A stretch of DNA of 64,000 nt from JACCXG01 sp963836735 (GCA_963836735.1 CAWIKP010000009.1:51167-115166); one strand, 5' to 3'; counted from the first letter of the stretch, positions 50,854-61,414 are shown. Notes: a model not told the origin generated them from the sequence alone. Numbers and translations: made by a program.

Positions 50854-52389
50854 TTACTCCCATTCGATCGTGGAGGGCGGCTTCGAGCTGATGTCGTACA
50901 CCACCCGGTTAATCCCCTTGACCTCATTCACAATCCGCGACGAGATGGTCGCGAGCAGGTCGTGCGGGAGCCGCGCCCAGTCCGCCGTCATGCCGTCCCG
51001 GCTCTCGACCGCCCGGATCGCGATCGTGTACTCGTACGTCCGCGCGTCGCCCATCACGCCGACGCTCTGGACTGGCAGCAGCACCGCGAACGACTGCCAC
51101 AGCGTCCGATACCACCCCGCTCGCTTCACTTCTCCGGCGACGATGTGATCGGCGCGTCGGACGAGATCGAGTCGTGACGGGGTGACCTCCCCGAGGATCC
51201 GGACCGCCAGCCCGGGGCCTGGAAACGGCTGCCGCCACACGAACTCCTCCTCCAATCCGAGCTCCTTGCCGACGGCGCGCACCTCATCCTTGAACAGGAG
51301 CCGCAGCGGTTCGACCAGTGTGAAGCGCATCCGCTCGGGAAGGCCGCCGACATTGTGATGGCTCTTGATCACGTGCGACGGTCCAATCACCGAGACGCTT
51401 TCGATGACATCAGGATAGAGCGTCCCCTGTCCGAGGAAGTCGAACGAGCCCAGCGTGTTGGCCTCCGCTTCGAAGACATCGATGAACGCGCGCCCGATGA
51501 TTTTGCGCTTCTGCTCCGGATCGACCACTCCGCCGAGTCGCTCGAGGAACAGCGCCGAAGCGTCGACGAAGTGCAGCGGCAGGTTCAGGCGCTCGAACCG
51601 GCTGCGGATCTGCGATGCTTCGTCCAGCCGCATGACGCCGTTGTCGACGAAGATGCAGGTCAGCCGATCTCCGATCGCGCGATGGATCAACATCGCAGCG
51701 ACGGTGGAATCGACTCCGCCGCTCAGGCCGCAGACCACGCTTCCCTTCCCGACCTGCCCGCGAATTCTTTCCGTCGCCTCTTTCACGAACGAGGCCATCG
51801 TCCAGTCGCCGGTGCAGCCGCAGATTTCGTAGGCGAAGTTGCGGAGGATGTCGGCCCCGCGATCAGTATGTGCAACCTCCGGGTGGAAGAGGAGCGCGTA
51901 CATTCTGCGATCCGGTGCAGCCATCGCGGCCACCGGCGCGTTGGCGCTGGTCGCGGTGACCGCGAAACCGGCGGGCGCCGCCGCGACGAAGTCCCCATGG
52001 CTGGCCCAGACCCGGAGCTCTTCGGGAACCGACGCGAACAGCGGCGCATTCGGCGTGATCCGGATGTTGGCGAGGCCGAACTCGCGATGGGGCGCCGGCG
52101 CTACTTCCCCGCCGAGCGCGGCGGTCATCAGCTGCATGCCGTAGCAGATGCCGAGAATGGGGACGCCCGCCTCGAACACCGCCGGCTCACACTTCGGCGC
52201 TCCTGTCTCCGACACGCTCTTCGGACCGCCCGAAAGGATGATCCCGACCGGGCGGCGGCGGGCGATCTCGGCCATCGGCGTGTCGAACGGCAGGATCTCC
52301 GAATAGACCGACAGCTCACGCAGCCGGCGGGCGATCAATTGTGTGAATTGCGACCCGAAATCCAGGACGACGATTGTTTGGTGAGACAC
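50854..52389 (-). CDS. guaA: GMP synthase (glutamine-hydrolysing)
   Basis: A 511-aa enzyme converting XMP to GMP. The class I amidotransferase domain has GIILSGGPKSVSE, ILGICYGMQLMTAALGGEV (Cys nucleophile) and LLFHPEVAHTDRG (His-Glu). The ATP-pyrophosphatase domain has CGLSGGVDSTVAAMLIHRAI (P-loop), and the dimerisation domain contains FVWRQPFPGPGLAVRILGEV and ISSKPPSTIEWE at the C-terminus. I chose the GTG at 52389 (SHQTIVVLDFGSQFTQL) because homology begins there; a longer frame would cover the promoter. Confidence 0.95.
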   Translation of the reverse strand: MSHQTIVVLDFGSQFTQLIARRLRELSVYSEILPFDTPMAEIARRRPVGIILSGGPKSVSETGAPKCEPAVFEAGVPILGICYGMQLMTAALGGEVAPAPHREFGLANIRITPNAPLFASVPEELRVWASHGDFVAAAPAGFAVTATSANAPVAAMAAPDRRMYALLFHPEVAHTDRGADILRNFAYEICGCTGDWTMASFVKEATERIRGQVGKGSVVCGLSGGVDSTVAAMLIHRAIGDRLTCIFVDNGVMRLDEASQIRSRFERLNLPLHFVDASALFLERLGGVVDPEQKRKIIGRAFIDVFEAEANTLGSFDFLGQGTLYPDVIESVSVIGPSHVIKSHHNVGGLPERMRFTLVEPLRLLFKDEVRAVGKELGLEEEFVWRQPFPGPGLAVRILGEVTPSRLDLVRRADHIVAGEVKRAGWYRTLWQSFAVLLPVQSVGVMGDARTYEYTIAIRAVESRDGMTADWARLPHDLLATISSRIVNEVKGINRVVYDISSKPPSTIEWE

Positions 52390-52411
52390 GGCTGGTGAAA
52401 GGGACCGCGCT

Positions 52412-52417
52412 ATTATA
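52412..52417 (-). promoter_or_regulatory. Consensus -10 box upstream of guaA
   Basis: On the - strand the sequence is TATAAT, a perfect -10, placed 23 bp before the guaA GTG. No convincing -35 is seen at 17 bp. The site lies in the 32-bp gap to the divergent PQQ-propeller gene. Confidence 0.45.
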
Positions 52418-52421
52418 AGGT

Positions 52422-53597
52422 GTGCCTTCGCGGCGGACCACAATATCTTGTAGGTGCTTCGCCCGAATTGCGCATCACGTCGGGCTCATCCTTCTCTCGC
52501 TCCCGGCGATCTTCAGTCCGGCGGCCGCGGCCGGTCAGCTTCTGCCCGACACGGTCCTGTGGACGGTTCCCAGTGCTGCCCCGCCCTCCGGTGCGCCTGT
52601 CGTCGTCGGCAGCTCGCTGATCGTACCTCTCAGGACCGGCGCAATCACCGCCCACAACCTGGCCGACGGCGCCGTGCGTTGGACGGTTCCGCTCACCCCG
52701 GTCAAACCGCTCGCCGCAGACGACCGGCGGGTCTATGTCGCCGATGGCGAGAGGCTCCACGCGCTGATGGCCGTGGACGGCAGCGTGGCCTGGCGCGTGG
52801 TTGCCGGCCGCCCGATGACTGCTCCGCCACTCGCGCACGCCGGCTGGGTGCTGCTGGCCGCCGCCGGCGATCTCATCGCCATCCGGGCAGAGGACGGCAC
52901 GGTCGTGTGGCGCAAATCCCTCGGGCCGATCGAGTTTCAGCCGGCGCTGGACGGCGATTTGCTCGTCGTCTCGATGGTCGATGGCCGGCTGATCGCGCTG
53001 GATCTGAAAGACGGTTCCGAGCGCTGGTCAAGAGATCTGCACTCGTCGCCGGGCGAACCGTTTGCCGTCGGGGAACGCGTCTACGTCGCCACGCAGGACA
53101 AGACGTTCTACGTACTCTACGCCTCGTCTGGCCGCATCGAAGATCACCGGATGATCGGGGCTCAGCTGCGGGGGCGGGTCGCGATAGACGACGAACGCGT
53201 GTACATGGCCGGACTGGACAACATGCTGCGCGCAATGCGCCGGCGGGGCGGCGCGCTGCGCTGGCAGAAATCGCTCGGCTATCGTCCTGCGGCTGGTCCG
53301 GTCTTGATCGGCGACACCGTCGTGGTCCCCGGCTACGTCGAGACACCGCTTCCGGTGTTCGCCGTCGCGACCGGGGCGCAGGCCGGCGCGCTCGGATTCG
53401 ATGGTCCGCTCGTGGCATTGCCGGTCTTCACGATCCTTCCGGACAGACGGTTTGCCGCGGTCGGGATCACAGGCGGTCTCGAGAACAAGTGGACGATCTC
53501 GCTGCGCACGCCGCCGCTGGTGCATCCGATCGTGGCGCAGCCGCTTACGGCATTGCCCGGCGAGGCGGTGCCGATCCCCCAGCCGGTGCGCTGGTGA
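52422..53597 (+). CDS. Secreted PQQ-like beta-propeller protein
   Basis: A 391-aa protein with an N-terminal signal sequence (HHVGLILLSLPAIFSPAAAA). About seven propeller blades follow of the type DGAVRWTVPLTP, DGSVAWRVVAG, DGTVVWRKSLG, DGSERWSRDL and GGALRWQKSLG. The final W of each blade marks the PQQ/BamB-like repeat. It could scaffold outer-membrane assembly (BamB-like), bind a cofactor, or bind a partner; there is no lipobox. The gene is divergent from guaA, and its end overlaps the convergent aminotransferase gene by 53 bp. Confidence 0.82.
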   Translation: MPSRRTTISCRCFARIAHHVGLILLSLPAIFSPAAAAGQLLPDTVLWTVPSAAPPSGAPVVVGSSLIVPLRTGAITAHNLADGAVRWTVPLTPVKPLAADDRRVYVADGERLHALMAVDGSVAWRVVAGRPMTAPPLAHAGWVLLAAAGDLIAIRAEDGTVVWRKSLGPIEFQPALDGDLLVVSMVDGRLIALDLKDGSERWSRDLHSSPGEPFAVGERVYVATQDKTFYVLYASSGRIEDHRMIGAQLRGRVAIDDERVYMAGLDNMLRAMRRRGGALRWQKSLGYRPAAGPVLIGDTVVVPGYVETPLPVFAVATGAQAGALGFDGPLVALPVFTILPDRRFAAVGITGGLENKWTISLRTPPLVHPIVAQPLTALPGEAVPIPQPVRW

Positions 53598-54819
53598 GCG
53601 CCTCGAGCTCCTCGGCGACCGCCGCTCCGAACCGGCGCACTCCCTCACGAATCCGTTCGGGCGGCGGTGCGGAGAACGACAGCCGCACGAGGTTCCTGCC
53701 GCTGCCGTTCACGAAGAACGCCTCACCCGCAACATAGATCACCCCGTGCTCGACGGCGCGGGGGATCAGCCGATCGGCATCGATCTGATCGGGAAGCGTC
53801 GCCCACAGAAAGAATCCGCCTCTCGGGGCCGGCCAGGACAGGCGATCGCCGAAGGTCGATCGCAGCGCCTCCACCATCACGTCGCGCTTCTGCTGATAGT
53901 GCCGGCGCAGGAGCGGCAGCTGCCGCTGCAGGACGCCGCGGCGGCAGGCTTCATAAATCACCCGTTGATCGAGGCTGCCCGTGAGCAGGTCTTCCGACTG
54001 CTTGGCCATCTCGAGCTTCGACGCGAGAGGCGCCGGGGCGTCGATCCAGGCGACGCGGAAACCCGGCGCCAGCGTCTTCGAAAAGCTGCTCAGGTAGATG
54101 ACCCGTCCTTCCTGGTCGTCTGCGCGAATCGGACGGACTTCTTCCTCGGTAGTCGAATCTTCGAAGAACAGCTCGCGATAGGGGTCGTCCTCGACGATCA
54201 GCAGGTCCCGCCGCGAGGCCCACTCGAGGAGCGCCTGCCGCTTCGTCAGGCCGATCAGCAGCCCTGTCGGGTTCTGAAAATTCGGGACCACGTACACGAA
54301 CTTGATACGGCGGCCCTGTGCTATGAGCCCTGAGTGCACGGCGTCGAGCGCCTCGAGCGAGAGGCCGTCCGCCTCCTGCGGCACGCCCACCATCTCGGCC
54401 TGCACGTTGCGGAACGCGGTGATTGCCCCGGTGTAGGTGGGCAGCTCGACCAGGACGACGTCGCCGGGATCCACGAGCACGCGGGCAACCAGGTCGAGGC
54501 CCTGCTGCGAGCCCGTGGACACCAGCAGCCGCTCGATCGCCGTCGGCGCACCGCGCTCGGCCATGAGGCCCGCGACGGCGTCGAGCAGCGGACGGAAGCC
54601 GCGCGTCGGACCGTATTGCAGGACCGAACCGTCACCGCCGGTGAGCAGCTCCCGCGCGATCTCCTGGAGCTCCTGCCATGGAAACGTTTCGGGAGCCGGA
54701 TAGCCGGGCGCGAAGGAGATGATGTCCCGCTTCTGCGCGAGCACGCTGCCCATCCGCCGGATCGCCGACTCCTGCATCAGCTCGGCGGAACGGGACAGGA
54801 ATCTGTCGTAGGTCATCAT
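53545..54819 (-). CDS. PLP-dependent aminotransferase, class I/II (MocR-C/2-aminoadipate type)
   Basis: A 424-aa fold type I aminotransferase. RDIISFAPGYPAPETFPWQ, LQYGPTRGFRPLLDAVAGLM, LLVSTGSQQGLDLVARVLVD, YVVPNFQNPTGLLIGLTKR (Asn/Asp region), IVEDDPYRELFFED and YLSSFSKTLAPGFRVAWI (PLP-binding Lys) are in order. It resembles LysN-like 2-aminoadipate aminotransferases and the C-terminal half of MocR regulators but lacks the winged-helix domain. The amino donor and acceptor are not predictable. It overlaps the upstream membrane-protein gene by 4 bp. Confidence 0.9.
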   Translation of the reverse strand: MMTYDRFLSRSAELMQESAIRRMGSVLAQKRDIISFAPGYPAPETFPWQELQEIARELLTGGDGSVLQYGPTRGFRPLLDAVAGLMAERGAPTAIERLLVSTGSQQGLDLVARVLVDPGDVVLVELPTYTGAITAFRNVQAEMVGVPQEADGLSLEALDAVHSGLIAQGRRIKFVYVVPNFQNPTGLLIGLTKRQALLEWASRRDLLIVEDDPYRELFFEDSTTEEEVRPIRADDQEGRVIYLSSFSKTLAPGFRVAWIDAPAPLASKLEMAKQSEDLLTGSLDQRVIYEACRRGVLQRQLPLLRRHYQQKRDVMVEALRSTFGDRLSWPAPRGGFFLWATLPDQIDADRLIPRAVEHGVIYVAGEAFFVNGSGRNLVRLSFSAPPPERIREGVRRFGAAVAEELEALTSAPAGGSAPPRRAMP

Positions 54820-55847
54820 GCGAGACGCTTTCCAGGGAGCTCCTCTGGAACGTGGACGAACGGAATGTCGGCTGCGACCGGATGGCGCGCGGCGTAGTGG
54901 CGATAGTGCGTCAGATAGGCGCCGAGCGCACCGAGCGCGAGGTATTGGAAGACGAAGCCGCGGACGAGCCAGGCGGCAATCTGCAGCGGGAGCACGGCGA
55001 GCCCGAGGATCGGAATCAGGTTGATCAGTCCGAACCCGGCGGTGGCCATGATCGACGCGACGGTCGCCACTGTCGCCAGGAGCAGCACCACGCCGAAGAC
55101 GCCTGCGATCTCACGGAAACTGCTCCGAACGAAGTGGAGCGCGCGCCCGACTGCCCGGCGCACGCTGATGTCCTCGATCGCGATCACCATCTGCGTGAGG
55201 AGATAGAAGAAGTTCACCAGCGTGATCCAGACGATCAGCACGCTCGACGCAAGCGCGGTCGCTACCGTCCAGCCGAGGAGGACGCCGGTGTTCTCCACCA
55301 GCCGGTAGCCGCCGACCACGAACGCGAGGTAGATCACCGCCGTGGCGCCGTAGACACCGAGCAGGCATCCGCCGAGGCGGACATAGCGCCGCCACAACCG
55401 CTGGCACCCATCCAGGAACGGCTCGATGGCCACGACGTTCGCGCGCCGGATCGCCTGCAGGCTGAGCGGGGGGCGCTCAATCGGACCGGCTTTCGACTCG
55501 GCGGCCGCGAGCAGGGAAACGGTGCCGCCCTTGATGACGAAGGTGAGCGCCGATCCGCCGAGGAGCACCACGGCAAACGCGATGGAGAAGGCGACGAGGG
55601 CCGCGATGTTCTGGCGCATGGATGCGAAGACCTGGGCGACGACCTCGCGCACGTCGCCGGCCAGGACCTCGTCGGCATTCGCGCCGAGCAGCAGCACGAC
55701 AAGGAAGATGCCGCCGACGACGGGGACGGCGAGCAGGACCTTCAGCGTGGACTCGGCGACGAACTGCACGGCGACGAGCGGCCAGTTGGCAGCGGCTACG
55801 AGGGCGCCGCGCTTGAGCGTCGCTTTCAGTCCTGGTGCTTCCGGCAT
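54816..55847 (-). CDS. Integral membrane protein of unknown function
   Basis: A 343-aa protein with about six strongly hydrophobic segments: roughly 35-55, 85-105, 155-178, 190-220, 250-275 and 280-310. SLLAAAESKAGPIERPPLS and RAVGRALHFVRSSFREIAGV occur in loops. No family motif or catalytic residue is recognised. Its general build is that of multi-pass proteins with a repeated GLxxL-type core. It is translationally coupled to the aminotransferase (4-bp overlap), which hints at a shared role such as export of its product; that is speculation. The gap to the divergent kinase gene is 72 bp. Confidence 0.75.
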   Translation of the reverse strand: MPEAPGLKATLKRGALVAAANWPLVAVQFVAESTLKVLLAVPVVGGIFLVVLLLGANADEVLAGDVREVVAQVFASMRQNIAALVAFSIAFAVVLLGGSALTFVIKGGTVSLLAAAESKAGPIERPPLSLQAIRRANVVAIEPFLDGCQRLWRRYVRLGGCLLGVYGATAVIYLAFVVGGYRLVENTGVLLGWTVATALASSVLIVWITLVNFFYLLTQMVIAIEDISVRRAVGRALHFVRSSFREIAGVFGVVLLLATVATVASIMATAGFGLINLIPILGLAVLPLQIAAWLVRGFVFQYLALGALGAYLTHYRHYAARHPVAADIPFVHVPEELPGKRLA

Positions 55848-55919
55848 GGTGTGGCCATTGAGGGCATGGCCTGTGGAGGCCCTGAAGTATCAGTTTACCT
55901 TTGGTATTCTGCTCCATAA

Positions 55920-58900
55920 GTGCCCTCCATCGATTACCGCGAGCGCCGCGTCAGCTGGCGTCGGCTGCTGGCGGGCGGACTGCTGCTGACCGCGCTCGCA
56001 GGCGCGGCGGGCGGAGCGCTGGAACTGTGGTGGTTCGGCCGTACCGACGCGTCCGCGGCGCGGCGGGTCGAACGCGACGTCAACCAGCGCTTCGGTGCGA
56101 TGGTCCGCGCCATCACCCAGGCGTCGGCACGGGTCGCAACCGACGCCAGAGCGGCGGCCGGTCTGCACGCCGGTCCGGACGGCGGACGCGAGCTCTTCGA
56201 TGTCGTCGCGGAAGCGCGCCGCACCAGTGCGAGACCCGCAGAGATCGCCATCACGATCTATGACAAGGCAGTCGTGGCCCGCGCGTGGGCGGGGGCGCCG
56301 TCGGACATTCCGAACGAGCGTATCTCCGGGCCTTCGACGCTGTTCGTCACGCCGTCGCCGCTCGGCCTGCGGCTGGTCCATGTCCAGCCGATCACCAGCA
56401 GCGAAGGCTCACGGCTCGGCGCGGTTGCGACCGAACACGTCCTCTCCCCCGCACCCGCCGCGACCACGCTGACGCGGACCGACTACACCGTGCAGACCGG
56501 CCTGGGACAGGCGTCGCTGCGAACCCGGTTCGAAGGGGCCGGCGACCTCTCGCGTCCGGGCGCCGTTCTGTTGTCCACGCCTTCGGGAGAACCGCTGGCC
56601 GAAGCCTGGGTGGATCCCCAGACCTTGCGCGCGGCCCGGACGGCCTGGCGCCGCCGGTTGGGAGCGCTGATGCTCGCGCTGCTCGGATGCACGGCGTTTG
56701 TGCTGGTCGGGCCATTGCTGGATCGCCGGATACGCGGGGAGCAAACGGACCTACGTGCGGGCCACGCTCGGGGCCCTGGCACTCACGGCGCTCGGCGGGC
56801 TGTTGTTGTGGGCCGCGGTCGCACTCGGCATGAACGCGCGGCCGTCGACCGCGGTCTCGCTGCTCGTGGGCGGCGGCACGGCCGCCGCGCTCCTGAGCCT
56901 CCTGGCCGGTCCGGCCGCTCGCCTCCGCATCACCACGCGCGGCCGGGCGCTCTTTCTCGAGCGTCCATCGATCAGGTTGTGGGCGACGCAACTCCTGGCT
57001 GGCGCCGGCGTTGCGGCGCTGATCGTCCTCTTCTATCTGCTGCTCGGACGCGTGATCGATCCAGTCTCGATCGATCTGCGTCACTTTTCGCTCCACCCGT
57101 GGAGCCTGCCGCGCATCACCCTGCTGACCGGCATCGTCGCGGGGCACCTGGCGGTTCTCTGGGGAGGAACGCTGCTCTTCGCGGCCGCCGCGGCGCCATG
57201 GCGGGTTCCCCGAAGCGCGCTCGGCCTCCGTCTCAGCGTGCTGACGCTGTGGATTGCCCCAACAGCGGCTGTGGCGGCAATCGTGGAGGTCCGTCATCTG
57301 CCGATTCCCACGCTCGGTCTGGTGCTTTCGGCGGCCGCGTGTGCGATTGCCGCCTCGAACGGTGCGCGCATCTCGAGCTGGTACCGCCGGACCACGGTCG
57401 CCGCCCGCATCTTCGCGCTGTTCCTGGCGTTCCTGATCCCGGCGCTGCTGCTCTATCCCTCGATGAATTCCTTCGCGGAGCGCGCCACCCGCGAGCTGAT
57501 TGCCACCGAGTACGCCGTCCAGGCACAGAACCACGTGCAGACGCTGCTGCAGCGGACCGAGCAGGCCCGCAAGGAAGTGGATGCGCTCGAAGCGCTGCCG
57601 GATCTCATCGCGAACGATTCGTCACCGGACGCGTCGCCCGATTTCCAGGCGGCATTCCTCGTCTGGCAGCAGACCGTGCTGGCGCGCGAGCGCCTGACGT
57701 CGGCCGTCGAGCTGTACGACCGGACGGGAAAGCTGGTGAGCCGCTTCCCCCTGAATCTCCCTGAGTACACCGCGCGACGTCGCTTCAGAGCAGCGTCGGG
57801 TGCGACTGGGACGTGTTCGGCGAGGTGTCGCCGTTCTTCGCCCAGGAGCGCCGCATGCTGCACGCCGAGCGTCGCATCTGCACGACGGATGCGAACGGAC
57901 AACGAACGATCCAGGGCGCCATCATCCTGCACGTCCTCTTCGAGTACCGAGACCCTGCCCTTCATGACGTCGCAGAATCCGTACTTCGAGGTGGTGCGTG
58001 CCGCGGACACGAGCACCAAGGAAGGCACCGCGGGCGGGAACGTCGAAGTGGCGATCTACGGGTGGGGATTGCAGCCGGTCTACACCTCAGGGCGCTCGGC
58101 CTGGCCGATCACCGACGACCTCTTTGCGCAGCTCTACGCATCGCGGCAGCCCTTCTGGGCAGAAGTCGAAGCCGGCGGATCGCGCCACCGGGTGTACTTC
58201 TCGAACGACCGCTATCAGATCTTCGCGATCGGCTACCCTGTTCTCACAGTCTTCGATCACTTCGTCCACCTTGCCGAGCTGACGACGTTTAGCGCCGCCG
58301 TGTTCGGCATCGTGCTGATGGGAACCGGCCTCTTCACCAGGATCGCCCGGCAGCGTCCGCAGGTGGGCCGGGCGCTCCTTCGCGAGATCCGGGCGAGCTT
58401 CTATCGGAAGTTGTTCCTGGCGTTCGTGCTGGCAGCCATTATCCCGGTCCTGACACTCGCGCTGGTGATTCGCACGTACTTTGCGAACCTGCTCCAGGCC
58501 GACGTCGAGGCCGAGGCGGCGAGGACCGCCGCGGTCGCGCAACGGGTCATCCAGGATCTCGACACGGGCCTGCGCCGGAGCGCCGAGCCGACGGCGACAC
58601 TGAGCGACGACTGGATGGTGTGGATCAGCCAGGTGATCGATCAGGATGTCAACGTGTTCAGGGGCGCCGAGCTCGTGGCCACTTCAGAGCGCGCCCTCTT
58701 TGCCTCCGGCGTTCTCCCGACGCGAACACCAGACGATATCTACCGCGCGATCGTCCTGGAGCGCCTTCCGAGCTTTGTCCGGGAGGACGCGATCGGCGTA
58801 TTCAGCTACATGCTCGCTGCCGCGCCGGTGCGGGCCGCAGGTCCGGATGTCCTGCTGACCGTCCCTTTGACGCTCCGCCAGCGTGAAATCGAGCGCGAGA

Positions 58901-59859
58901 TCGACGAGTTCGATCGCGGTATCCATCTCGCGGCGCTGTTCTTCATCCTGCTCGGGGCCGCGATTGGGCTGTCGATGGCTGAACGCATCGCCGACCCCGT
59001 GCGGCGACTCACGCGCGCGACCGGGAAGATTGCGCGAGGGGACTTCGACGCGCGCATCGCGGTGAAGTCGACCGACGAGCTGCGGCGCCTGGTGGACGCC
59101 TTCAACAGCATGGCCGCCGAGCTCAAGGCGCAGCGCGTGCAGCTCGAGCGAACCCATCGCCTCGAAGCCTGGGCTGAAATGGCGCGCCAGGTCGCTCACG
59201 AGATCAAGAACCCGCTCACCCCGATTCAGCTCTCGGCCGAACACCTGCAGCGGGTCCACGCCGATCGGGGTGAGCCTCTCGGCCCCGTCCTCGAGAATTG
59301 CGTCACGTCGATTCTCGGCCAGGTGAGGCTGCTGCGGCAGATCGCATCCGAGTTCAGCAGCTTCGCGTCGTCGCCGACCGCCCGTCGCGCGCCGGTTTCA
59401 CTCCCCGAGCTGGTCGCTGAAGTCGTCGATCCCTACCGGACCGGCCTCAAAGGGCGGATCGAGATCGTGAACAGGGTTCCGGCATCGTTGCCACCGGTGC
59501 TCGTCGATCGCACGCTGACGCTGCGCGCGCTGTCGAACATTGTCGAGAACGCGCTTCACGCAACCCCGGGAAACGGCACGCTGACCATCGAGGCGGCCGT
59601 GGACCCATCAGAGGTCCGCCTCGCCGTGACGGATACCGGCGTGGGAATGGACGAAGAGGCCCTGGAGCGTGTGTTCGAGCCTTACTTCTCCACCAAGACC
59701 ACTGGGACAGGCCTGGGGTTGCCGATCGCCCGCCGGAACATCGAGCTGAACGGCGGCTCGATCGAGGTTCGCAGCATCAAGGGAGAAGGGACGACGGTCA
59801 CTGTGCGCTTACCGAAGGTTAATTCCCAACGAGAAACAGTCCTAGACGTCGCTCGATGA
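55920..59859 (+). CDS. NtrY-like sensor histidine kinase, apparent frameshifts
   Basis: A 1312-aa membrane kinase after correction, larger than typical NtrY (700-750 aa). It begins GTG at 55920 with a helix (LLAGGLLLTALAGAAGGALE), then a periplasmic region. A block of hydrophobic helices (about 230-500) and a second extracytoplasmic sensor (EYAVQAQNHVQTLLQRTEQA) follow. The cytoplasmic end has a HAMP (SMAERIADPVRRLTRATGKI), an unusual HisKA box EMARQVAHEIKNPLTPIQLS, and HATPase motifs (SNIVENALHATPG, VTDTGVGMDEEAL, GTGLGLPIARRNIELNGGSI). HEIKNPLTPIQLSAE is typical of NtrY. Breaks lie near 56735, 57780 and 57945; the last is GTACCGAG for GTACGAG. No response regulator is adjacent. It overlaps pssA tail to tail by 18 bp. 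Confidence 0.87.
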
Positions 59860-60666
59860 GACGACGTGGGGATCCTGATTCCCCTGCCCGATCGGCTCCC
59901 CGCCCAGCGCGTCGCCTGGCCTCCGGCGGAGGCGGGTGTAGCCCCACATGATCAGCGCGCCGACCGTATAGCTGTAGGCCATGGTCACGAGCGCGAGTCG
60001 CGGGTGTGACGCGACCAGGGCGAACAGCACCGCCACGAGGAACAGCGCGAAGTAGGAACGGCGCCAGCCGACGTCGATCGCCTTCACGCTTCGGAACCGG
60101 ATCGTGCTGACCATCAGGAGGGCCGGGACGACGACCATCGCCAGGGCCGCGAGTGCGAACTGCTGGTCACGTGGACCGTTCGGGAAGAGGTAAATGGTCG
60201 AGGCAATCACGCCGGCGGCGGCCGGACTGGGCATGCCGACGAAATACCGTTTGTCGGGGACGGCCGCCGTCTGGATGTTGAAACGGGCAAGCCGCATGGC
60301 GGCGGCGGTGACGTAGATGAAACCGGCCGCCCACCCGAGCCGCTTCAGGGGCCAGAGTCCCCACGTGAACGCCAGAATCGCGGGGGCCAGGCCGAAGGAC
60401 ACGACATCCGCCAGCGAGTCCAGCTGCACGCCGAACGCCGACGAGGTCTTCGTCAACCGGGCGACGAAGCCATCCAGCGTGTCGAGCACCATCGCGATGC
60501 CGATCAGCACGGCGGCCGTGTCGAAGTCCCGCTGAGTCGCATAGACGACGCAGCCGTACCCGCAGAACAGGTTTGCCACCGTGAACACCGATGGCAGGAG
60601 GTAGACGCCGCGCTTGAACCGCTGGGGGCGATCTTCACGGCGGCGCCGCGGCCGGCCGTTAAGCAT
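59842..60666 (-). CDS. pssA: CDP-diacylglycerol-serine O-phosphatidyltransferase
   Basis: A 274-aa CDP-alcohol phosphotransferase. The signature DG(x2)AR(x8)G(x3)D(x3)D is present as DGFVARLTKTSSAFGVQLDS followed by LADVVSFGLAP. Helices follow the pattern of PssA type II (LLPSVFTVANLFCGYGCVVY near residue 25). It condenses CDP-diacylglycerol with serine to phosphatidylserine. I chose the ATG at 60666 (MLNGRPRRRREDRPQRFKRG), which overlaps the psd stop by 8 bp. Adjacent psd supplies the next step, so together they make phosphatidylethanolamine. Confidence 0.93.
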   Translation of the reverse strand: MLNGRPRRRREDRPQRFKRGVYLLPSVFTVANLFCGYGCVVYATQRDFDTAAVLIGIAMVLDTLDGFVARLTKTSSAFGVQLDSLADVVSFGLAPAILAFTWGLWPLKRLGWAAGFIYVTAAAMRLARFNIQTAAVPDKRYFVGMPSPAAAGVIASTIYLFPNGPRDQQFALAALAMVVVPALLMVSTIRFRSVKAIDVGWRRSYFALFLVAVLFALVASHPRLALVTMAYSYTVGALIMWGYTRLRRRPGDALGGEPIGQGNQDPHVVSSSDV

Positions 60667-61324
60667 GGGCGACCTCCTCGGTCGCGCGAATCGGGACCCG
60701 CGACCTGTCCCTGGCCAGAATGGACTCGCCGGCGACCACATGCTGCCCGACCGAGACCAGGATCTCGAGGTCGGTCGGCATGAAGACGTCCATCCGCGAT
60801 CCAAATTTCATCAGCCCGATGCGCTCCCCGCGCGCCGCCTCGTCGCCTTCGTGAACCCGGCAGACGATACGCCGCGCCAGCACACCGACCACCTGCCTGA
60901 CAACGAACGTCCGGCCTTCGCTCTCAATCCAGATCTCGTTCAGCTCGTTGTCGTTCGCTGCCTCTTTGTACGCCGGCAGGAACTTCCCTGGACGGTACTC
61001 GATGCGGGTAATACGACCGCCCACCGGCGCGCGATTCATATGGACGTCCAGCGGGGACAGGAAGATCGTGACCTGGTTCCAGTCTCCCGGCGGCGCCCAG
61101 CGCGGGTCGGCGGGTCCGGCAACCATGACCTTTCCGTCGGCCGGCGACACGACGATTCCGGGCTCGGTCGGGATCCCGCGATCGGGATCCCTGAAGAAAT
61201 ATGCGAAGAATCCGCCCAGCAGCGCAAACGGGACCGCCAGGCCGCGGCGCCGGGACAGGGCCAGCCCGAGCGCCGGCAGCAGTGCGCCGGCGATGAACGG
61301 ATATCCCGCGCGGTCGATTTTCAT
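60659..61324 (-). CDS. psd: Phosphatidylserine decarboxylase, Psd-A type
   Basis: A 221-aa short-form decarboxylase that converts phosphatidylserine to phosphatidylethanolamine. After an N-terminal membrane-associated part (YPFIAGALLPALGLALSRR) come VSPADGKVMV, TIFLSPLDVHMNRAPVGG and the autocleavage motif GLMKFGSRMDVFMP. There the Ser of FGS becomes the pyruvoyl group. The ATG at 61324 (MKIDRAGYP) is preferred over one at 61381 because homology starts there. Overlaps pssA by 8 bp. Confidence 0.93.
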   Translation of the reverse strand: MKIDRAGYPFIAGALLPALGLALSRRRGLAVPFALLGGFFAYFFRDPDRGIPTEPGIVVSPADGKVMVAGPADPRWAPPGDWNQVTIFLSPLDVHMNRAPVGGRITRIEYRPGKFLPAYKEAANDNELNEIWIESEGRTFVVRQVVGVLARRIVCRVHEGDEAARGERIGLMKFGSRMDVFMPTDLEILVSVGQHVVAGESILARDRSRVPIRATEEVAHA

Positions 61325-61414
61325 GGGAAAGCGACGGTCTGAAATGCGAAGGCCGGATGCCCCCGAGGCCTCGAGGCGCATCCGGCCGCCGGAATTTGTG
61401 TGCTGTTTGTCGGG

